A stretch of 64,000 bases of DNA, from contig NZ_LUKF01000016.1 of NCBI RefSeq assembly GCF_001592755.1, forward strand, positions 496,001 to 560,000, read 5' to 3'. The DNA is from Bdellovibrio bacteriovorus. Lineage in GTDB: Bacteria; Bdellovibrionota; Bdellovibrionia; Bdellovibrionales; Bdellovibrionaceae. The notes below the pieces were generated by a model. The model was not told the origin of the DNA and made no database searches. It saw nothing but the letters and a program-made list of their open reading frames with translations. How positions within the stretch are numbered: the first letter of the stretch is position 1; the number at the start of each line of letters is the position of its first letter. Positions 9,257-18,699 of the stretch are shown in pieces. The translations under genes were made by a program, and so were the position numbers.

Positions 9257-10051
9257 ATGAAGCAGTACCACGATCTTATTAAATTCGTTCTTGAAAATGG
9301 CACTAAAAAAGAAGACCGCACAGGGACCGGAACTATTTCTACTTTTGGTTATCAAATGCGCTACAACCTTGCAGAAGGTTTTCCTCTTTTAACAACGAAG
9401 AAGTTGCACACGCGCTCGATCTTTCATGAGCTTTTGTGGTTCCTTAAAGGTGAAACCAACATCAAGTATCTTCACGATAACAAAGTGACGATCTGGGACG
9501 AGTGGGCTGACGAAAACGGCAACTTGGGACCGGTGTATGGAAAACAATGGCGTTCGTGGGAAACCGCAGACGGTCGCACCATTGACCAAATCACAAACGT
9601 GGTTGAGCAAATCAAAAAAAATCCGAACTCTCGCCGCTTGTTGGTGGTGGCTTTCAATCCAGGTGACGTAGATAAAATGGCTTTGCCACCTTGCCACGCG
9701 TTCTTTCAATTCTATGTCGCTGACGGAAAACTTTCTTGTCAGCTGTATCAACGAAGTGCCGATATTTTCTTGGGCGTTCCGTTCAATATCGCGAGCTACG
9801 CTTTACTGACTCATATGATCGCGCAAGTTTGCGGTTTGGGCGTCGGTGATTTTGTTCACACATTGGGAGATGCTCATCTTTACACGAATCACTTAGAGCA
9901 AGCGCAGTTGCAGCTGACTCGTGATTTCCGTCCTCTGCCCCAATTGAAGTTGAACCCAGAAGTGAAAGATCTTTTTGCTTTCACATACGAAGACATTGAA
10001 ATTGTCGGTTACGATCCACATCCCGCAATCAAAGCGCCGGTGGCCGTATGA
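9257..10051 (+). CDS. thyA: Thymidylate synthase
   Basis: Makes dTMP from dUMP using methylene-tetrahydrofolate. 264 aa, the same as E. coli ThyA, with catalytic Cys146 in [11 protein letters not shown], the dUMP/folate region DRTGTGT near residue 20 and [18 protein letters not shown]. An in-frame TTG lies at 9233, but the ATG at 9257 directly follows AGGGAGGA and gives the standard N-terminus. It overlaps folA by ATGA, so the dihydrofolate it releases is handled by the next enzyme of the same operon. Confidence 0.97.
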   Translation: MKQYHDLIKFVLENGTKKEDRTGTGTISTFGYQMRYNLAEGFPLLTTKKLHTRSIFHELLWFLKGETNIKYLHDNKVTIWDEWADENGNLGPVYGKQWRSWETADGRTIDQITNVVEQIKKNPNSRRLLVVAFNPGDVDKMALPPCHAFFQFYVADGKLSCQLYQRSADIFLGVPFNIASYALLTHMIAQVCGLGVGDFVHTLGDAHLYTNHLEQAQLQLTRDFRPLPQLKLNPEVKDLFAFTYEDIEIVGYDPHPAIKAPVAV

Positions 10052-10557
10052 TTTTAACCCATATTGTGGCTTGTTCGAAAAATCATGTGATCGGAACTCA
10101 AGGGGGGCTGCCCTGGGATCTTCCCGAGGACATGAAATTTTTCCGCGACACAACCAAGGGTCACATCATGATCATGGGCAGAAAGACCTTTGATTCTTTC
10201 AATGGCCGAGCTCTTCCCAATCGCTATCACATCGTGATCACCCGCGATCCGTCGAAACAAAGCTTCCCTTCGACAGAATCCAGTCCGGTGGTTTTTGTCT
10301 CTTCGATTGAAGAGGCCGTAGCGCACGCCAAACCACTGACAGCAAAATGGGGCGATGAAGTTTTCATTATCGGCGGCGGAGAAATCTACAAACAATCCAT
10401 GCCGATCACGAACAAAGTCTATCTAACCCTTATCCATCAAGAGTTTCCGGGCGACACCTATTACCCGCAAATTGACGAAAATGTTTTCACACTGAGTGCA
10501 CGTCGTGATGTGGAAGTGCCAATTCCATTTTCGTTTCTAACTTACATTCGCAAGTAG
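10048..10557 (+). CDS. folA: Dihydrofolate reductase
   Basis: Reduces dihydrofolate to tetrahydrofolate with NADPH. 169 aa. Motifs: [14 protein letters not shown] (Asp28 is the acid equivalent to E. coli Asp27), [11 protein letters not shown] (NADPH site) and FIIGGGEIY. Its ATG overlaps the thyA stop (ATGA), a common and functionally logical pairing. Confidence 0.96.
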   Translation: MILTHIVACSKNHVIGTQGGLPWDLPEDMKFFRDTTKGHIMIMGRKTFDSFNGRALPNRYHIVITRDPSKQSFPSTESSPVVFVSSIEEAVAHAKPLTAKWGDEVFIIGGGEIYKQSMPITNKVYLTLIHQEFPGDTYYPQIDENVFTLSARRDVEVPIPFSFLTYIRK

Positions 10558-10661
10558 GGTCTAGATTTATAGTCTCATTTTGAGAACACGGAATTTTGGA
10601 CTCTACGAACGCGATATTTCCTCCGACAATAGAATTAGCAACCATGCCTTTCGGAGTCGCG

Positions 10662-10967
10662 ATGAAAACGTCCAAACGCTTTGCCACTAAAGAAACTGCG
10701 AAGATCGAAGTTTACGGGCATATTGGAATTCTGGTTGCGAGTCTAAAAAATCTTTCCGAAACCGGCGCCTTTCTAGAAGTTTCCCAAGGTGATTACGTCC
10801 CGCAAAAAGGAGATCTTCTGAATATGACTGTCCAGCTGGACAGTCTTCGTCGTACGCACAACGTGGCCGCCGAAGTGGTTTGGAGCAAAGGTTTGGGGCT
10901 TGGCATTTGTTTTATTAACAAAGAACAAGTTCTGGAAAGAATGATGGCCAAAGCCGTTGGCTTCTAA
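10662..10967 (+). CDS. PilZ-domain protein
   Basis: About 101 aa, essentially one PilZ-like beta-barrel domain: NLSETGAFLEVS carries the N/DxSxxG part of the motif, and the C-terminal strand reads GLGLGICF. The upstream RxxxR half is imperfect (KRFATKE), so c-di-GMP binding is possible but not assured. The ATG at 10662 follows GGAG with 5-nt spacing; in-frame starts at 10644 (ATG) and 10596 (TTG) exist without clear ribosome-binding sites. It lies 15 bp before murB. Confidence 0.72.
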   Translation: MKTSKRFATKETAKIEVYGHIGILVASLKNLSETGAFLEVSQGDYVPQKGDLLNMTVQLDSLRRTHNVAAEVVWSKGLGLGICFINKEQVLERMMAKAVGF

Positions 10968-10982
10968 TAAAATCTGTAGATC

Positions 10983-11996
10983 ATGCAGATCCGCACAAAA
11001 GTTGACTTAAGCTCATTTAACACACTTCAATTACGTTCCCAGGCAGAACACTATGCGGAGCTTCGTTCACCGTCTGATTTGCATGCCGTTCAAGATGACG
11101 CCTCTTTAAAAAAACTGACTTGGAACATTTTGGGCGGCGGTAGCAACCTGGTTCTTCCTTCATCCATTCCCGGTCTGGTTTTGAAAGTTGCTAATCAAGG
11201 TAAAGAACTTGTCGCTGACGACAAAGACTTTTGGTTCGTCAAAGTTCAAGCGGGCGAAGTTTGGAATGACTTTGTTCAATGGACTTTGCAGCAAGGCTTT
11301 TGGGGTTTAGAAAATCTGTCTTTGATTCCCGGCACTGCCGGTGCGGCCCCTATTCAGAATATCGGCGCCTATGGCGTGGAGATCAAAGACACTCTTTGGG
11401 AAGTCACTTGTCTGGATTTAAAATCCGGAGAAACCAAAGTTCTTTCAAATAAAGAATGCCAATTTGCTTATCGCGATAGCTTCTTCAAACAAGAAGGCGC
11501 AGGTCGTTATCTAGTTTGGGATGTCACCTTCCGTTTACCTAAGAAAAATGTTTTGCATCTGGAATACGGAGACATCCGCAAAGAACTTGAACGCCAGCAA
11601 TTAGCAGCGGATCCTCGCACCATTGCAAATGCCGTGATTCATATTCGCCAAACGAAGCTTCCCGATCCCCGTGTTATTGGTAATGCCGGCAGCTTTTTTA
11701 AGAACCCGATTGTTTCTAAAGAAATGCGCGATTCTATTTTAATGAGGCACACCGATTTGGTGAGCTATCCGTATTTAGAAACGAATTTCAAACTTGCGGC
11801 TGGATGGTTGATTGACCGTGCTGGTTGGAAGGGTAAGAAACTGGGACCGGTTGGCATGTTTGAAAAGCAGGCCCTGGTACTTGTAAATCACGGCGGGGCC
11901 TCTGCGGATGACGTGTGGAAGCTTGCCAACCAGGTCAGCTTGGATGTGAAAAACATGTTCGGTGTTGAAATCGAGCCGGAACCGATTCGCTGGTAA
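10983..11996 (+). CDS. murB: UDP-N-acetylenolpyruvoylglucosamine reductase
   Basis: FAD/NADPH enzyme that completes UDP-MurNAc synthesis in the cytoplasm. 337 aa, long type I form. Motifs: LGGGSNLVLP (FAD), IPGTAGAAPIQNIGAYG, CQFAYRDSFFK, and NAGSFFKNP with the catalytic Ser. Located away from the dcw genes, next to the small PilZ gene. Confidence 0.95.
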   Translation: MQIRTKVDLSSFNTLQLRSQAEHYAELRSPSDLHAVQDDASLKKLTWNILGGGSNLVLPSSIPGLVLKVANQGKELVADDKDFWFVKVQAGEVWNDFVQWTLQQGFWGLENLSLIPGTAGAAPIQNIGAYGVEIKDTLWEVTCLDLKSGETKVLSNKECQFAYRDSFFKQEGAGRYLVWDVTFRLPKKNVLHLEYGDIRKELERQQLAADPRTIANAVIHIRQTKLPDPRVIGNAGSFFKNPIVSKEMRDSILMRHTDLVSYPYLETNFKLAAGWLIDRAGWKGKKLGPVGMFEKQALVLVNHGGASADDVWKLANQVSLDVKNMFGVEIEPEPIRW

Positions 11997-12106
11997 CTTT
12001 TCGCCTAGACCTAAGGCCGTGTGCACCGACTAAAGACTTGTACCTCGACATAGATAAATGACACTAAGGTATTCCTGACAGCCATGTCAGAACCCAAGGA
12101 GGGGTT

Positions 12107-13345
12107 ATGAAAATCACCAAGGTGCTCGTTGCGGCCGCTTTTATCGCCGTGGGCTTTTTGCCTTTTCAAAATGCATACACTGTCGATTCCACTCAATATT
12201 GGATGAAAGTTCGCGCCAAAGATAAGTTCGAAAGATCTTTGATCGCGAATACAGGTCTTGCCATTGAAACCACGCGCGAAGATTTCGTCGTCGGTGTTGG
12301 AAGCCTGGAAGAAAAAAACGCGATTGAGCGTTTGGGTCTTTTAGAAGTCAGCTTCCCGCTAACGGACGCGATGGATTTCCCGACGAAAGATGCCGCTTTT
12401 CATAACTACGCGGAGATGACAGAAAAACTTCGCACTCTGGTTACGAACCACAGCTCGATTGCGCAAATGAGTTCCATTGGAAAATCTGTAGAAGGTCGCG
12501 ATATCTGGGCGATTCGCATTTCTGGAAATCTGGCGCAAGCGGACTCCTTACCTGCCGCCGTGTTCATGGGTGGACATCATGCGCGCGAACATCTGTCGAT
12601 CGAACTTCCGATTTACTATGTGGAATATCTTTTAACGGAGTATGCGAAAGGCAATCCACGCGTTCAACGTTTGGTGAACAGCCGTGATATTCACTTTATT
12701 CCGATGGTGAATCCCGATGGCGCGGAATACGATATTTCGACAGGAAGTTATAAATCCTGGAGAAAAAATCGCACACGCAATAACAACGGCACTTATGGTG
12801 TCGATCTCAATCGCAACTACGCGTATGGCTGGGGCGGCGAAGGCGCCAGCACAAGTCCTAACAGTGAAACTTACCGCGGCCCGCACGCTTTCAGTGAACC
12901 TGAAACTCAGGCCATCAAGAAGTACGTCGACACGCACGAAAATATCACGATTCTTCTTTCGTTCCACACGTACTCACAGTTGATCTTGTATCCGTGGGGT
13001 CATGTTTATGAAAGCATCGCCAATGCCCAGGACAAACAAGTCCATGAAACCATGGCAAAAAAGATGGCCGAGTGGAATGGCTACACTCCCCAGCAGTCTT
13101 CCGAACTTTACATCGCCAGCGGGGATACAACGGATTGGTCTTATGCAGAACACAAGATCATCTCTTTCACTTTCGAATTAGATCCAGGAAACAGTGGCTG
13201 GGGCTCTGGCGGTTTTTACCCTGGAGCGGGCGTGATTCCGGAAGTGCAAAGAAAGAACTTAGAACCGGTTCTGTATTTGATTGAATACTCTGACAATCCT
13301 TACCGTGTTTTAGGATCTGGAAACGGTCCGATCTTTAAGCCTTAA
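12107..13345 (+). CDS. Secreted zinc carboxypeptidase, M14 family
   Basis: 412 aa with a signal peptide (about 1-25) and a propeptide-like region to about 90. The M14 catalytic domain has zinc ligands H and E in HHAREHLSIE and the third His in FHTYSQL, substrate-binding NPDGAEY and DLNRNY, and the general-base Glu in FTFELDP. It resembles carboxypeptidase A/T-like digestive exopeptidases and is probably exported. A strong AAGGAGGGG ribosome-binding site precedes the start. Monocistronic, followed by a bidirectional terminator. In a predator, prey protein digestion is a reasonable inference. Confidence 0.93.
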   Translation: MKITKVLVAAAFIAVGFLPFQNAYTVDSTQYWMKVRAKDKFERSLIANTGLAIETTREDFVVGVGSLEEKNAIERLGLLEVSFPLTDAMDFPTKDAAFHNYAEMTEKLRTLVTNHSSIAQMSSIGKSVEGRDIWAIRISGNLAQADSLPAAVFMGGHHAREHLSIELPIYYVEYLLTEYAKGNPRVQRLVNSRDIHFIPMVNPDGAEYDISTGSYKSWRKNRTRNNNGTYGVDLNRNYAYGWGGEGASTSPNSETYRGPHAFSEPETQAIKKYVDTHENITILLSFHTYSQLILYPWGHVYESIANAQDKQVHETMAKKMAEWNGYTPQQSSELYIASGDTTDWSYAEHKIISFTFELDPGNSGWGSGGFYPGAGVIPEVQRKNLEPVLYLIEYSDNPYRVLGSGNGPIFKP

Positions 13346-13351
13346 TAAACG

Positions 13352-13380
13352 AAAAAACCCAGCCTTGTGCTGGGTTTTTT
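13352..13380. terminator. Bidirectional terminator after the M14 gene
   Basis: 12-bp stem AAAAAACCCAGC/GCTGGGTTTTTT with a 5-nt loop, between convergent genes. Confidence 0.92.
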
Positions 13381-13384
13381 CTTT

Positions 13385-14392
13385 CTATCTGGTTCCTTCC
13401 AAAGCTTTTCCACGCAGTCGAACATTCGAGCCGCCAAATTCTTTGGCCCGTTTTTCTTTTGAACCTAGATGCTCGTTGACGAAACTTTCACACTCACCGG
13501 CCAAGGGATCACCGGAAGGTTTCTGGCAACAACGCAGAACTGCCGCCGGAAGTTTATTGAGCTTCATTTGCGGATCTTGCGCCATCGCCACCGAATAGTC
13601 CGAAGCACTGTGACCTTTATTAAATCGGGTGACTTCTTCACCGTTGATCCAGATATGAGGTCCTTCCCCTTTATTGCACGTGATTTCAATCGTGGACTTA
13701 GGTGTTTGTGCCAGCATTTCACTGATTTCCTGAATGCTTGAAAGGGCCTGGCTATTTCCGTACTGAGAAAGACATTTCTTCGTCATGTCTTGATTCTTGT
13801 TGAAATAATAGTTGTCGCGACAGCGCGCTAAAGGAGATTCAGAAGAAGTTTCTCGCACCAGCCACAACGAGGCCGCCATAGAAACTTCCAAACATCCTGA
13901 ACTCACCACCATATTGCAGGTTAAAGAAGCTTGTGCGTAAGGAAAGAACAAAGACCATAAGCCCGCGCCTTTGGACTTCGCCGGCAAAATCTTCATACTC
14001 ACCAATCGACGCAAGTACGACATCTTTTCTTCCAGAGTTTTATAACGATCGACTTCGATCTTGTGACCGTTGACTAGGAATTCACCCCGAAAATAGTCCG
14101 TTATTTCAACTGAAACCTTCGTGCCATCAGAAAACTTGTAGGTGATGATTCCGTCTTCGTTGGCCACTTCGGGCATTTCGACCCACAGTTTTTTCTGTAT
14201 AAGACCTTCAAGATATTTCACTTCGCCTTCATTCAAGCGAGGTTTCAATTTTTCTAATGCTTCAGAGGGTGACTTGATACGCGAAAGACTTAACGCCGTA
14301 TCGGCGATGATCTTTTTCTCTACGTCCTGCCTAGGAGTCGCAAAGACAGCAAAAGGTAAAAACAAACTGAGGATCAGTGCAGAAACTTTCAT
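13385..14392 (-). CDS. Secreted protein of unknown function
   Basis: 335 aa with a clear signal peptide (MKVSALILSLFLPFAVFA, cleaved about residue 18). The rest is soluble with eight or more Cys residues in the second half (CNMVVSSGCLE, CRDNYYF, ITCNKGEGPHIWING, LRCCQKP), suggesting disulphides in the periplasm or outside. No family recognised. Monocistronic; AGGTTCCT just upstream is a weak ribosome-binding site. Confidence 0.7.
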   Translation of the reverse strand: MKVSALILSLFLPFAVFATPRQDVEKKIIADTALSLSRIKSPSEALEKLKPRLNEGEVKYLEGLIQKKLWVEMPEVANEDGIITYKFSDGTKVSVEITDYFRGEFLVNGHKIEVDRYKTLEEKMSYLRRLVSMKILPAKSKGAGLWSLFFPYAQASLTCNMVVSSGCLEVSMAASLWLVRETSSESPLARCRDNYYFNKNQDMTKKCLSQYGNSQALSSIQEISEMLAQTPKSTIEITCNKGEGPHIWINGEEVTRFNKGHSASDYSVAMAQDPQMKLNKLPAAVLRCCQKPSGDPLAGECESFVNEHLGSKEKRAKEFGGSNVRLRGKALEGTR

Positions 14393-14486
14393 AGGAACCT
14401 CTAATTGTTATGACCCTTAACGTATCGGTTTGTTACACACCGGACTTTAGAAAAGCGGCCGCACCCAAGTCCCCGCCATTTTCGAC

Positions 14487-14509
14487 CCCTGTCTCGAAGT
14501 TAGACAGGG
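14487..14509. repeat. 8-bp perfect inverted repeat in a divergent promoter region
   Basis: CCCTGTCT-N7-AGACAGGG within the 194-bp gap between the divergent genes at 13385-14392 and 14587-15033. There is no T-run, so it is more operator-like than terminator-like. Function unknown. Confidence 0.45.
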
Positions 14510-14586
14510 TTCCTTGCCTAAAAACAAATATAAAGAAGAATACGGCGCCTTCATTTTGCACTATACAGCCATGAGGGAAAATTCGT

Positions 14587-15033
14587 ATGCGCCAATTCAA
14601 GCTGTTCGTTGCCTTCATGCTGTGTTTTTCATTTACGTCGGCCTATGCCCAAAGTCTTTGCCAGGTCTCTGGTAAAAGTCGTTTGGCCATGGACCAACGC
14701 GATGATTTAAGACTGAAATGCTTGAAGCAGAAAAAAGCGCAGCTCAATGTCTCTTCCTGTTTAAATATCGCTAAGAAAATGGAGTATTCAACCAACGCCG
14801 AAGAGGCTCGCCTGGTTTGTCTTTATGATCTTCGCGGCATCACGATCAAAGAATGCCATGCCATTTCTAAAAGCATGGAATACGCGGACACCGGAGATGA
14901 AGTTCGTTGGGAATGTCTTCGCCGGTTCAATCGCTCTTTAACGAAAAAACAGTGCACCACTTTCGCAAAGAGCATGGCGTATCCTGCCAACACTCAACGA
15001 GCAGAAGTTTACTGCGCGCAGGAACTTGAATAA
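14587..15033 (+). CDS. Small secreted Cys-rich repeat protein
   Basis: 148 aa: signal peptide (about 1-21, ending AYAQ), then four related units of about 31-36 residues. Each has a Cys near its start and another at its end: CQVSGKS...RLKC, CLNIAKKMEY...RLVC, CHAISKSMEY...RWEC, CTTFAKSMAY...EVYC. The consensus is C-x3-[AS]-K-[KS]-M-[EA]-Y ... E-[AV]-R/x-x-x-C. One disulphide per repeat is the obvious reading. Ribosome-binding site GAGGGAAA. No family recognised; it may be a small periplasmic binding or inhibitor protein. Confidence 0.75.
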   Translation: MRQFKLFVAFMLCFSFTSAYAQSLCQVSGKSRLAMDQRDDLRLKCLKQKKAQLNVSSCLNIAKKMEYSTNAEEARLVCLYDLRGITIKECHAISKSMEYADTGDEVRWECLRRFNRSLTKKQCTTFAKSMAYPANTQRAEVYCAQELE

Positions 15034-15072
15034 GCAAATTCTAATACCGATCACATTCAATACTTAGAACCT

Positions 15073-15093
15073 GTTCATTACAGGTTCATTACA
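15073..15093. promoter_or_regulatory. Possible operator: 11-bp-spaced direct repeat upstream of the TetR gene
   Basis: GTTCATTACA occurs at 15073-15082 and 15084-15093, one helical turn apart; the first copy lies in the small palindrome CTGTTCATTACAG. About 100 bp before a TetR gene, so an autoregulatory site is plausible but unproven. Confidence 0.35.
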
Positions 15094-15194
15094 ATTCTGT
15101 AAAAAACCAGACTTGCCCCTATCTGCAATGCTCCTTATTCTGTCCTCATAGGACACGAATCCAAAAGTGCGTATTTAGAAGGGATAACTCGGTC

Positions 15195-15878
15195 ATGACT
15201 CAATCTATTGAGAAAGAAAAAGCAAAGAAAACTAAGATCATCGTGAAAGCTCCAACACAAGAACGTTCAAGGCAGACTGTGGCCACGATCTTAGATGCTT
15301 GTTCTCGTCTTCTTATTTCAGAAGGCTTCTACTCTATTACTACAGACAAAATCGCGAAAGAAGCCGGCGTCAGCATCGGGTCTCTTTACCAATTCTTCGG
15401 TAATAAAGAATCTGTTGTTCAAGCAGTGGTTAAAAATATCGTTGAAGAAGATAAACGCATCATCAGTGAAAAGATGCGCGCGATTTCCCCACTTCCGCCT
15501 GAGCAACGAGTACGAGCGATGATTGAACTTGCTGTGGACACGATCCGCCGCAACTCTGAACTTCGCGCGAAACTGACAACGATCCAATATTATGTTGCTG
15601 AAGCATCTTATATGTCCGAGTCGATCCGTTTCTTCCAGGAAGTTGTTCGTTACAATCTTCCACAAATTCCGGGTCGCGATATGGAAAAGGTGTCTTATCT
15701 TGTTGTGAATGCTTTCATCGGTTTGGTGAATACAATGTCTATCGATAGACCAGAAGCCATTCATGATGCCGGCATCGTGCAAGAAATCACTCAAATGTTC
15801 TTTAAATATTTAGATCTAGAGCCTGGTAACACAGCGACATCCTCCGTAGGTGCTCGTGCTAAAGGCGACTTTATCTAA
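15195..15878 (+). CDS. TetR/AcrR family transcriptional regulator
   Basis: 227 aa. The N-terminal TetR HTH lies at about 27-75, with the typical end AKEAGVSIGSLYQFFGNKESV. The all-helical ligand-binding domain covers about 80-215. The ligand is unknown and no efflux or enzyme gene shares its transcript, so the target is not evident. The upstream gap holds a direct repeat that may be its own operator. A strong terminator follows. Confidence 0.93.
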   Translation: MTQSIEKEKAKKTKIIVKAPTQERSRQTVATILDACSRLLISEGFYSITTDKIAKEAGVSIGSLYQFFGNKESVVQAVVKNIVEEDKRIISEKMRAISPLPPEQRVRAMIELAVDTIRRNSELRAKLTTIQYYVAEASYMSESIRFFQEVVRYNLPQIPGRDMEKVSYLVVNAFIGLVNTMSIDRPEAIHDAGIVQEITQMFFKYLDLEPGNTATSSVGARAKGDFI

Positions 15879-15901
15879 ATAAAAAACGATCACCTAAAAA
15901 A

Positions 15902-15930
15902 GAAAAAGGGAGCGAAAGCTCCCTTTTTTA
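15902..15930. terminator. Bidirectional terminator after the TetR gene
   Basis: GGGAGC-GAAA-GCTCCC hairpin with GNRA-type loop and A/T runs on both sides, between convergent genes. Confidence 0.92.
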
Positions 15931-15949
15931 TTTCGTATTTTGGAAAACT

Positions 15950-17137
15950 CTAGCGACCTTTTTTATCTTCCATCGCGACCGTACGATCTTTTCTAGCCAA
16001 TGAAATCAAAGCCACATTGTATTTATCTTTAGGAACTGAAATCACGGTCTGCGCTGGGATCGGATGTCCTTTGCGCGCCTTGTGTGTCAGGTGAGGATTG
16101 TAAACTTGCGCTTTTGAATCGTCTCCGTCGAACCAACTAACAATCTCTTTGTACTTCACTGAAACGGGAAGTTTTAAGTCTTGTGCCGGCAAGGGTTTTG
16201 ACCAAACCACAGAGCCGTAATACTTGTTCGCGTTTTTTTCCACTTCAAGTGCCGCTAAGAAGCTTGCATAGAAGTTGCGGGAAGCAAAACCAAAACTCTT
16301 ACGAGAGCGAACATTTTGAATCAGTTCACCCAACTCGCGAGTTTCATAACTCTTTGTCATTTTCAAAACGCCTGTAGGGCCATGGTTATAACCAGTCACC
16401 GCCAAAGGCCAGGATTCTAACATACTGTAGTTTTGACGAAGCAGTTTCGCCGCCAGTTTCGTTGCCTCTAAAGGATGATTTCGTTTGTCCACCACAGGAG
16501 AAATCATTTTATAAGGACGAGCCGTGTAAGGCATGATCTGCCAAATACCGCTCGCACCGACTTTAGAACGCGCCATAATATTAAAAGAGCTTTCTACGAA
16601 AGCCAGACGAGTTAATTCTACGGGAACCTTGCTGTCACGGAAGATTTTTTCCATGTCTTCAAGATAGCGGCCAGAATAAAAGATGGCGTCTTGCATACGG
16701 TCTTTTTGACCTAACTGAAAACGCAGACGTTCGCCTTCTTCAGGAGTCGACAAGCGAGCCGCGATGATCTTTTTCACTTCATCGACTTTCTTTTGTTTTT
16801 CACGCTCGGTTTTTAAACCTTTAAGATCGACGATCTCGTAAACGGTTTCCACGTTTTCTGCATCGTGAATCACACCTTGCTCTGTCGTGTATTTCGTATA
16901 GACGTCGATCCAAAATTGAACCTGTTTTTCCATGCCTTTAGGAATAGAGAAAGCAGATTCGTTGTATCCCAAGGCTGCGGACTGATCGGCAAAAACAGGG
17001 GCACGCCAAGGACGAATCTCCTCAGGACTTCTGCTTAAGACTTGCGGCACGACTTGCGCAGCAATATCGCCTTGCGCTCCCGCGATTGGAGCAACAGATA
17101 AAATCGCGTATAAAATTGAGACACTCAGCTTTTTCAT
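15950..17137 (-). CDS. Lytic transglycosylase (SLT domain, MltD-like)
   Basis: 395 aa with a signal peptide (about 1-21). The SLT catalytic domain lies at about 180-310: catalytic Glu in FVESSFNIMARSK, then GASGIWQIMP and the downstream AVTGYNHGP motif. The C-terminal end (THKARKGHPIPAQTVISVP) resembles a worn LysM repeat. It cleaves the glycan backbone of peptidoglycan in the periplasm. The next gene on the same strand is a DacB-type carboxypeptidase, so two wall-remodelling enzymes sit together. Confidence 0.9.
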   Translation of the reverse strand: MKKLSVSILYAILSVAPIAGAQGDIAAQVVPQVLSRSPEEIRPWRAPVFADQSAALGYNESAFSIPKGMEKQVQFWIDVYTKYTTEQGVIHDAENVETVYEIVDLKGLKTEREKQKKVDEVKKIIAARLSTPEEGERLRFQLGQKDRMQDAIFYSGRYLEDMEKIFRDSKVPVELTRLAFVESSFNIMARSKVGASGIWQIMPYTARPYKMISPVVDKRNHPLEATKLAAKLLRQNYSMLESWPLAVTGYNHGPTGVLKMTKSYETRELGELIQNVRSRKSFGFASRNFYASFLAALEVEKNANKYYGSVVWSKPLPAQDLKLPVSVKYKEIVSWFDGDDSKAQVYNPHLTHKARKGHPIPAQTVISVPKDKYNVALISLARKDRTVAMEDKKGR

Positions 17138-17168
17138 CGAACGTCCACCTTCCTGGTTCTCATTCGGC

Positions 17169-18608
17169 TTATTTTACTAGATAGATAAGTAAATTATCAA
17201 AAAACGCACGAATCTTTGTTTCATCCGTAGACCCGTTGTAAACAAACGAAAACGTGACAACCCGACCATCCTCTAATCCCGCGTAACCCGCTAAGGATAC
17301 GACGTTCGTGAGGAATCCCGTTTTAGCACGCACCCAACGTTCCGCCGCTGAGTTCTTCATTCGCTTTTTGAGCGTGCCATCGACGCCGGCAATGGGCAAG
17401 GACGTAAGAAATTCGGGCTGGACTCGGAAATCATCACGCAAGTGGTCTAAAACTTTCCACATGGCAAAAGATGAGATTCTGTTTTCACGCGATAATCCCG
17501 AGGGCGAATTAATCTTGTACTGATCCGCGGGCAATCCCAGACTTTGCAAATGCTCATTGATGACTAGCACGCCATCCGCCAACGTGGCACCTTTTGCTTT
17601 TTTCGCAACACCCAGGTTCTTTGTCAGCATTTCCGCCACGTAGTTGTTCGAAAACTTGTTCATGTCAGCAACCATCTGCTCGATCGGCTTGCTTTCAGAC
17701 TCTGCTAAGAGGTCTGACTTCTCTGGTGTGACACCGTTCTTCACTTCTCCGGTGAGTTGAATTCCACGTTGAGCCAAAAAAGCTTTCAAGTTATAGCCTG
17801 CCCAAAGGTCGGGTTGCTGCACGTTCTTGAAAACCACGATTTCTTTAAGGCCCTGTCCAATAGAGCCGCCCACTATAATCACGTCGCCGGGAAATTTCTT
17901 ATCGTCTTCTCGATCGGCTAAAAGATTATTTCCAGATCCAGACACTGTTTTAGACCGATTGATAAGACGGATGTATTCATTTTCTGGATCAATGAAAACT
18001 TGCGCGTTCGAGCCGACACCGTTGGGGCGCACGAAAATATTCACCGAATTCCAGTTAAAGCTCATCGCCCCCACCGGAGCATCATAAGCACGATCGACTC
18101 GTTCTTTTTGTCGACTGAGGTCGTAACGGACTTTGTCAAAAAGAGTGTCGTCAACGATGATGTCACCTTCGATTTTCTTGACGTTATTGCGAGTGAAAGC
18201 ATTGACCAGATACCACATGTTTTCCGAAACGAAAGAAGGATCGCCTCCCCCTTTTAGATAGAGATTCCCTTTAAGAACACCGTTTTTCGGTTCAACGTTG
18301 GATAAGAGTTGAGTTTTGAATCTGTGGCCTGGAGGAAAGTGCTCTAGCACCGCCGACGCTGTGGCAATTTTCGAAATCGACGCGGGAATCATCACTTTCG
18401 TGCCATTGGTGTCGAGAAGAACTTTCATTTCTTCGCCTTCGCCCACGGTGGCATACATGCCTAAGTCTTTAGCATCCACACCGAACTTTTTTAAAAGAGC
18501 CTGATATTCTTTTTGCAGATCTGCGAATTTATCTTTGGATTCCGTCCCTGGTTTTTGAGCGTTCGCGAAAACAGAAAAAAACAAAATGGTGGCAATAAGA
18601 TATTTCAA
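17169..18608 (-). CDS. dacB: D-alanyl-D-alanine carboxypeptidase/endopeptidase, PBP4 type
   Basis: S13 family low-molecular-weight PBP that trims and cuts peptide cross-links. The start is chosen as TTG at 18608: it follows GAGGGGAGC at good spacing and opens straight into a signal peptide (LKYLIATILFFSVFANA). The longer frame to 18791 would add 61 residues and run into the divergent lspA gene. From this start, 479 aa: SISK at 77-80 (catalytic Ser), SNN in MNKFSNNYVAE, and KTG in WVRAKTGFLTN. Between SxxK and SxN lies the large insert typical of PBP4. Confidence 0.9.
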   Translation of the reverse strand: MKYLIATILFFSVFANAQKPGTESKDKFADLQKEYQALLKKFGVDAKDLGMYATVGEGEEMKVLLDTNGTKVMIPASISKIATASAVLEHFPPGHRFKTQLLSNVEPKNGVLKGNLYLKGGGDPSFVSENMWYLVNAFTRNNVKKIEGDIIVDDTLFDKVRYDLSRQKERVDRAYDAPVGAMSFNWNSVNIFVRPNGVGSNAQVFIDPENEYIRLINRSKTVSGSGNNLLADREDDKKFPGDVIIVGGSIGQGLKEIVVFKNVQQPDLWAGYNLKAFLAQRGIQLTGEVKNGVTPEKSDLLAESESKPIEQMVADMNKFSNNYVAEMLTKNLGVAKKAKGATLADGVLVINEHLQSLGLPADQYKINSPSGLSRENRISSFAMWKVLDHLRDDFRVQPEFLTSLPIAGVDGTLKKRMKNSAAERWVRAKTGFLTNVVSLAGYAGLEDGRVVTFSFVYNGSTDETKIRAFFDNLLIYLVK

Positions 18609-18699
18609 GTCCAGCTCCCCTCGGGCGTCCCCGTCTAGGTATAGTAAAGGCGGAAGTTTTTCTTCGCAAGAACTGGGATGAATTGTTAGACTGAAGTGC

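Noticed and set aside
12075-12090. CTGACA-GCCA-TGTCAG hairpin before the M14 gene, considered as riboswitch or operator
   Set aside because: Only a 6-bp stem with no further conserved structure; too short to support a call.
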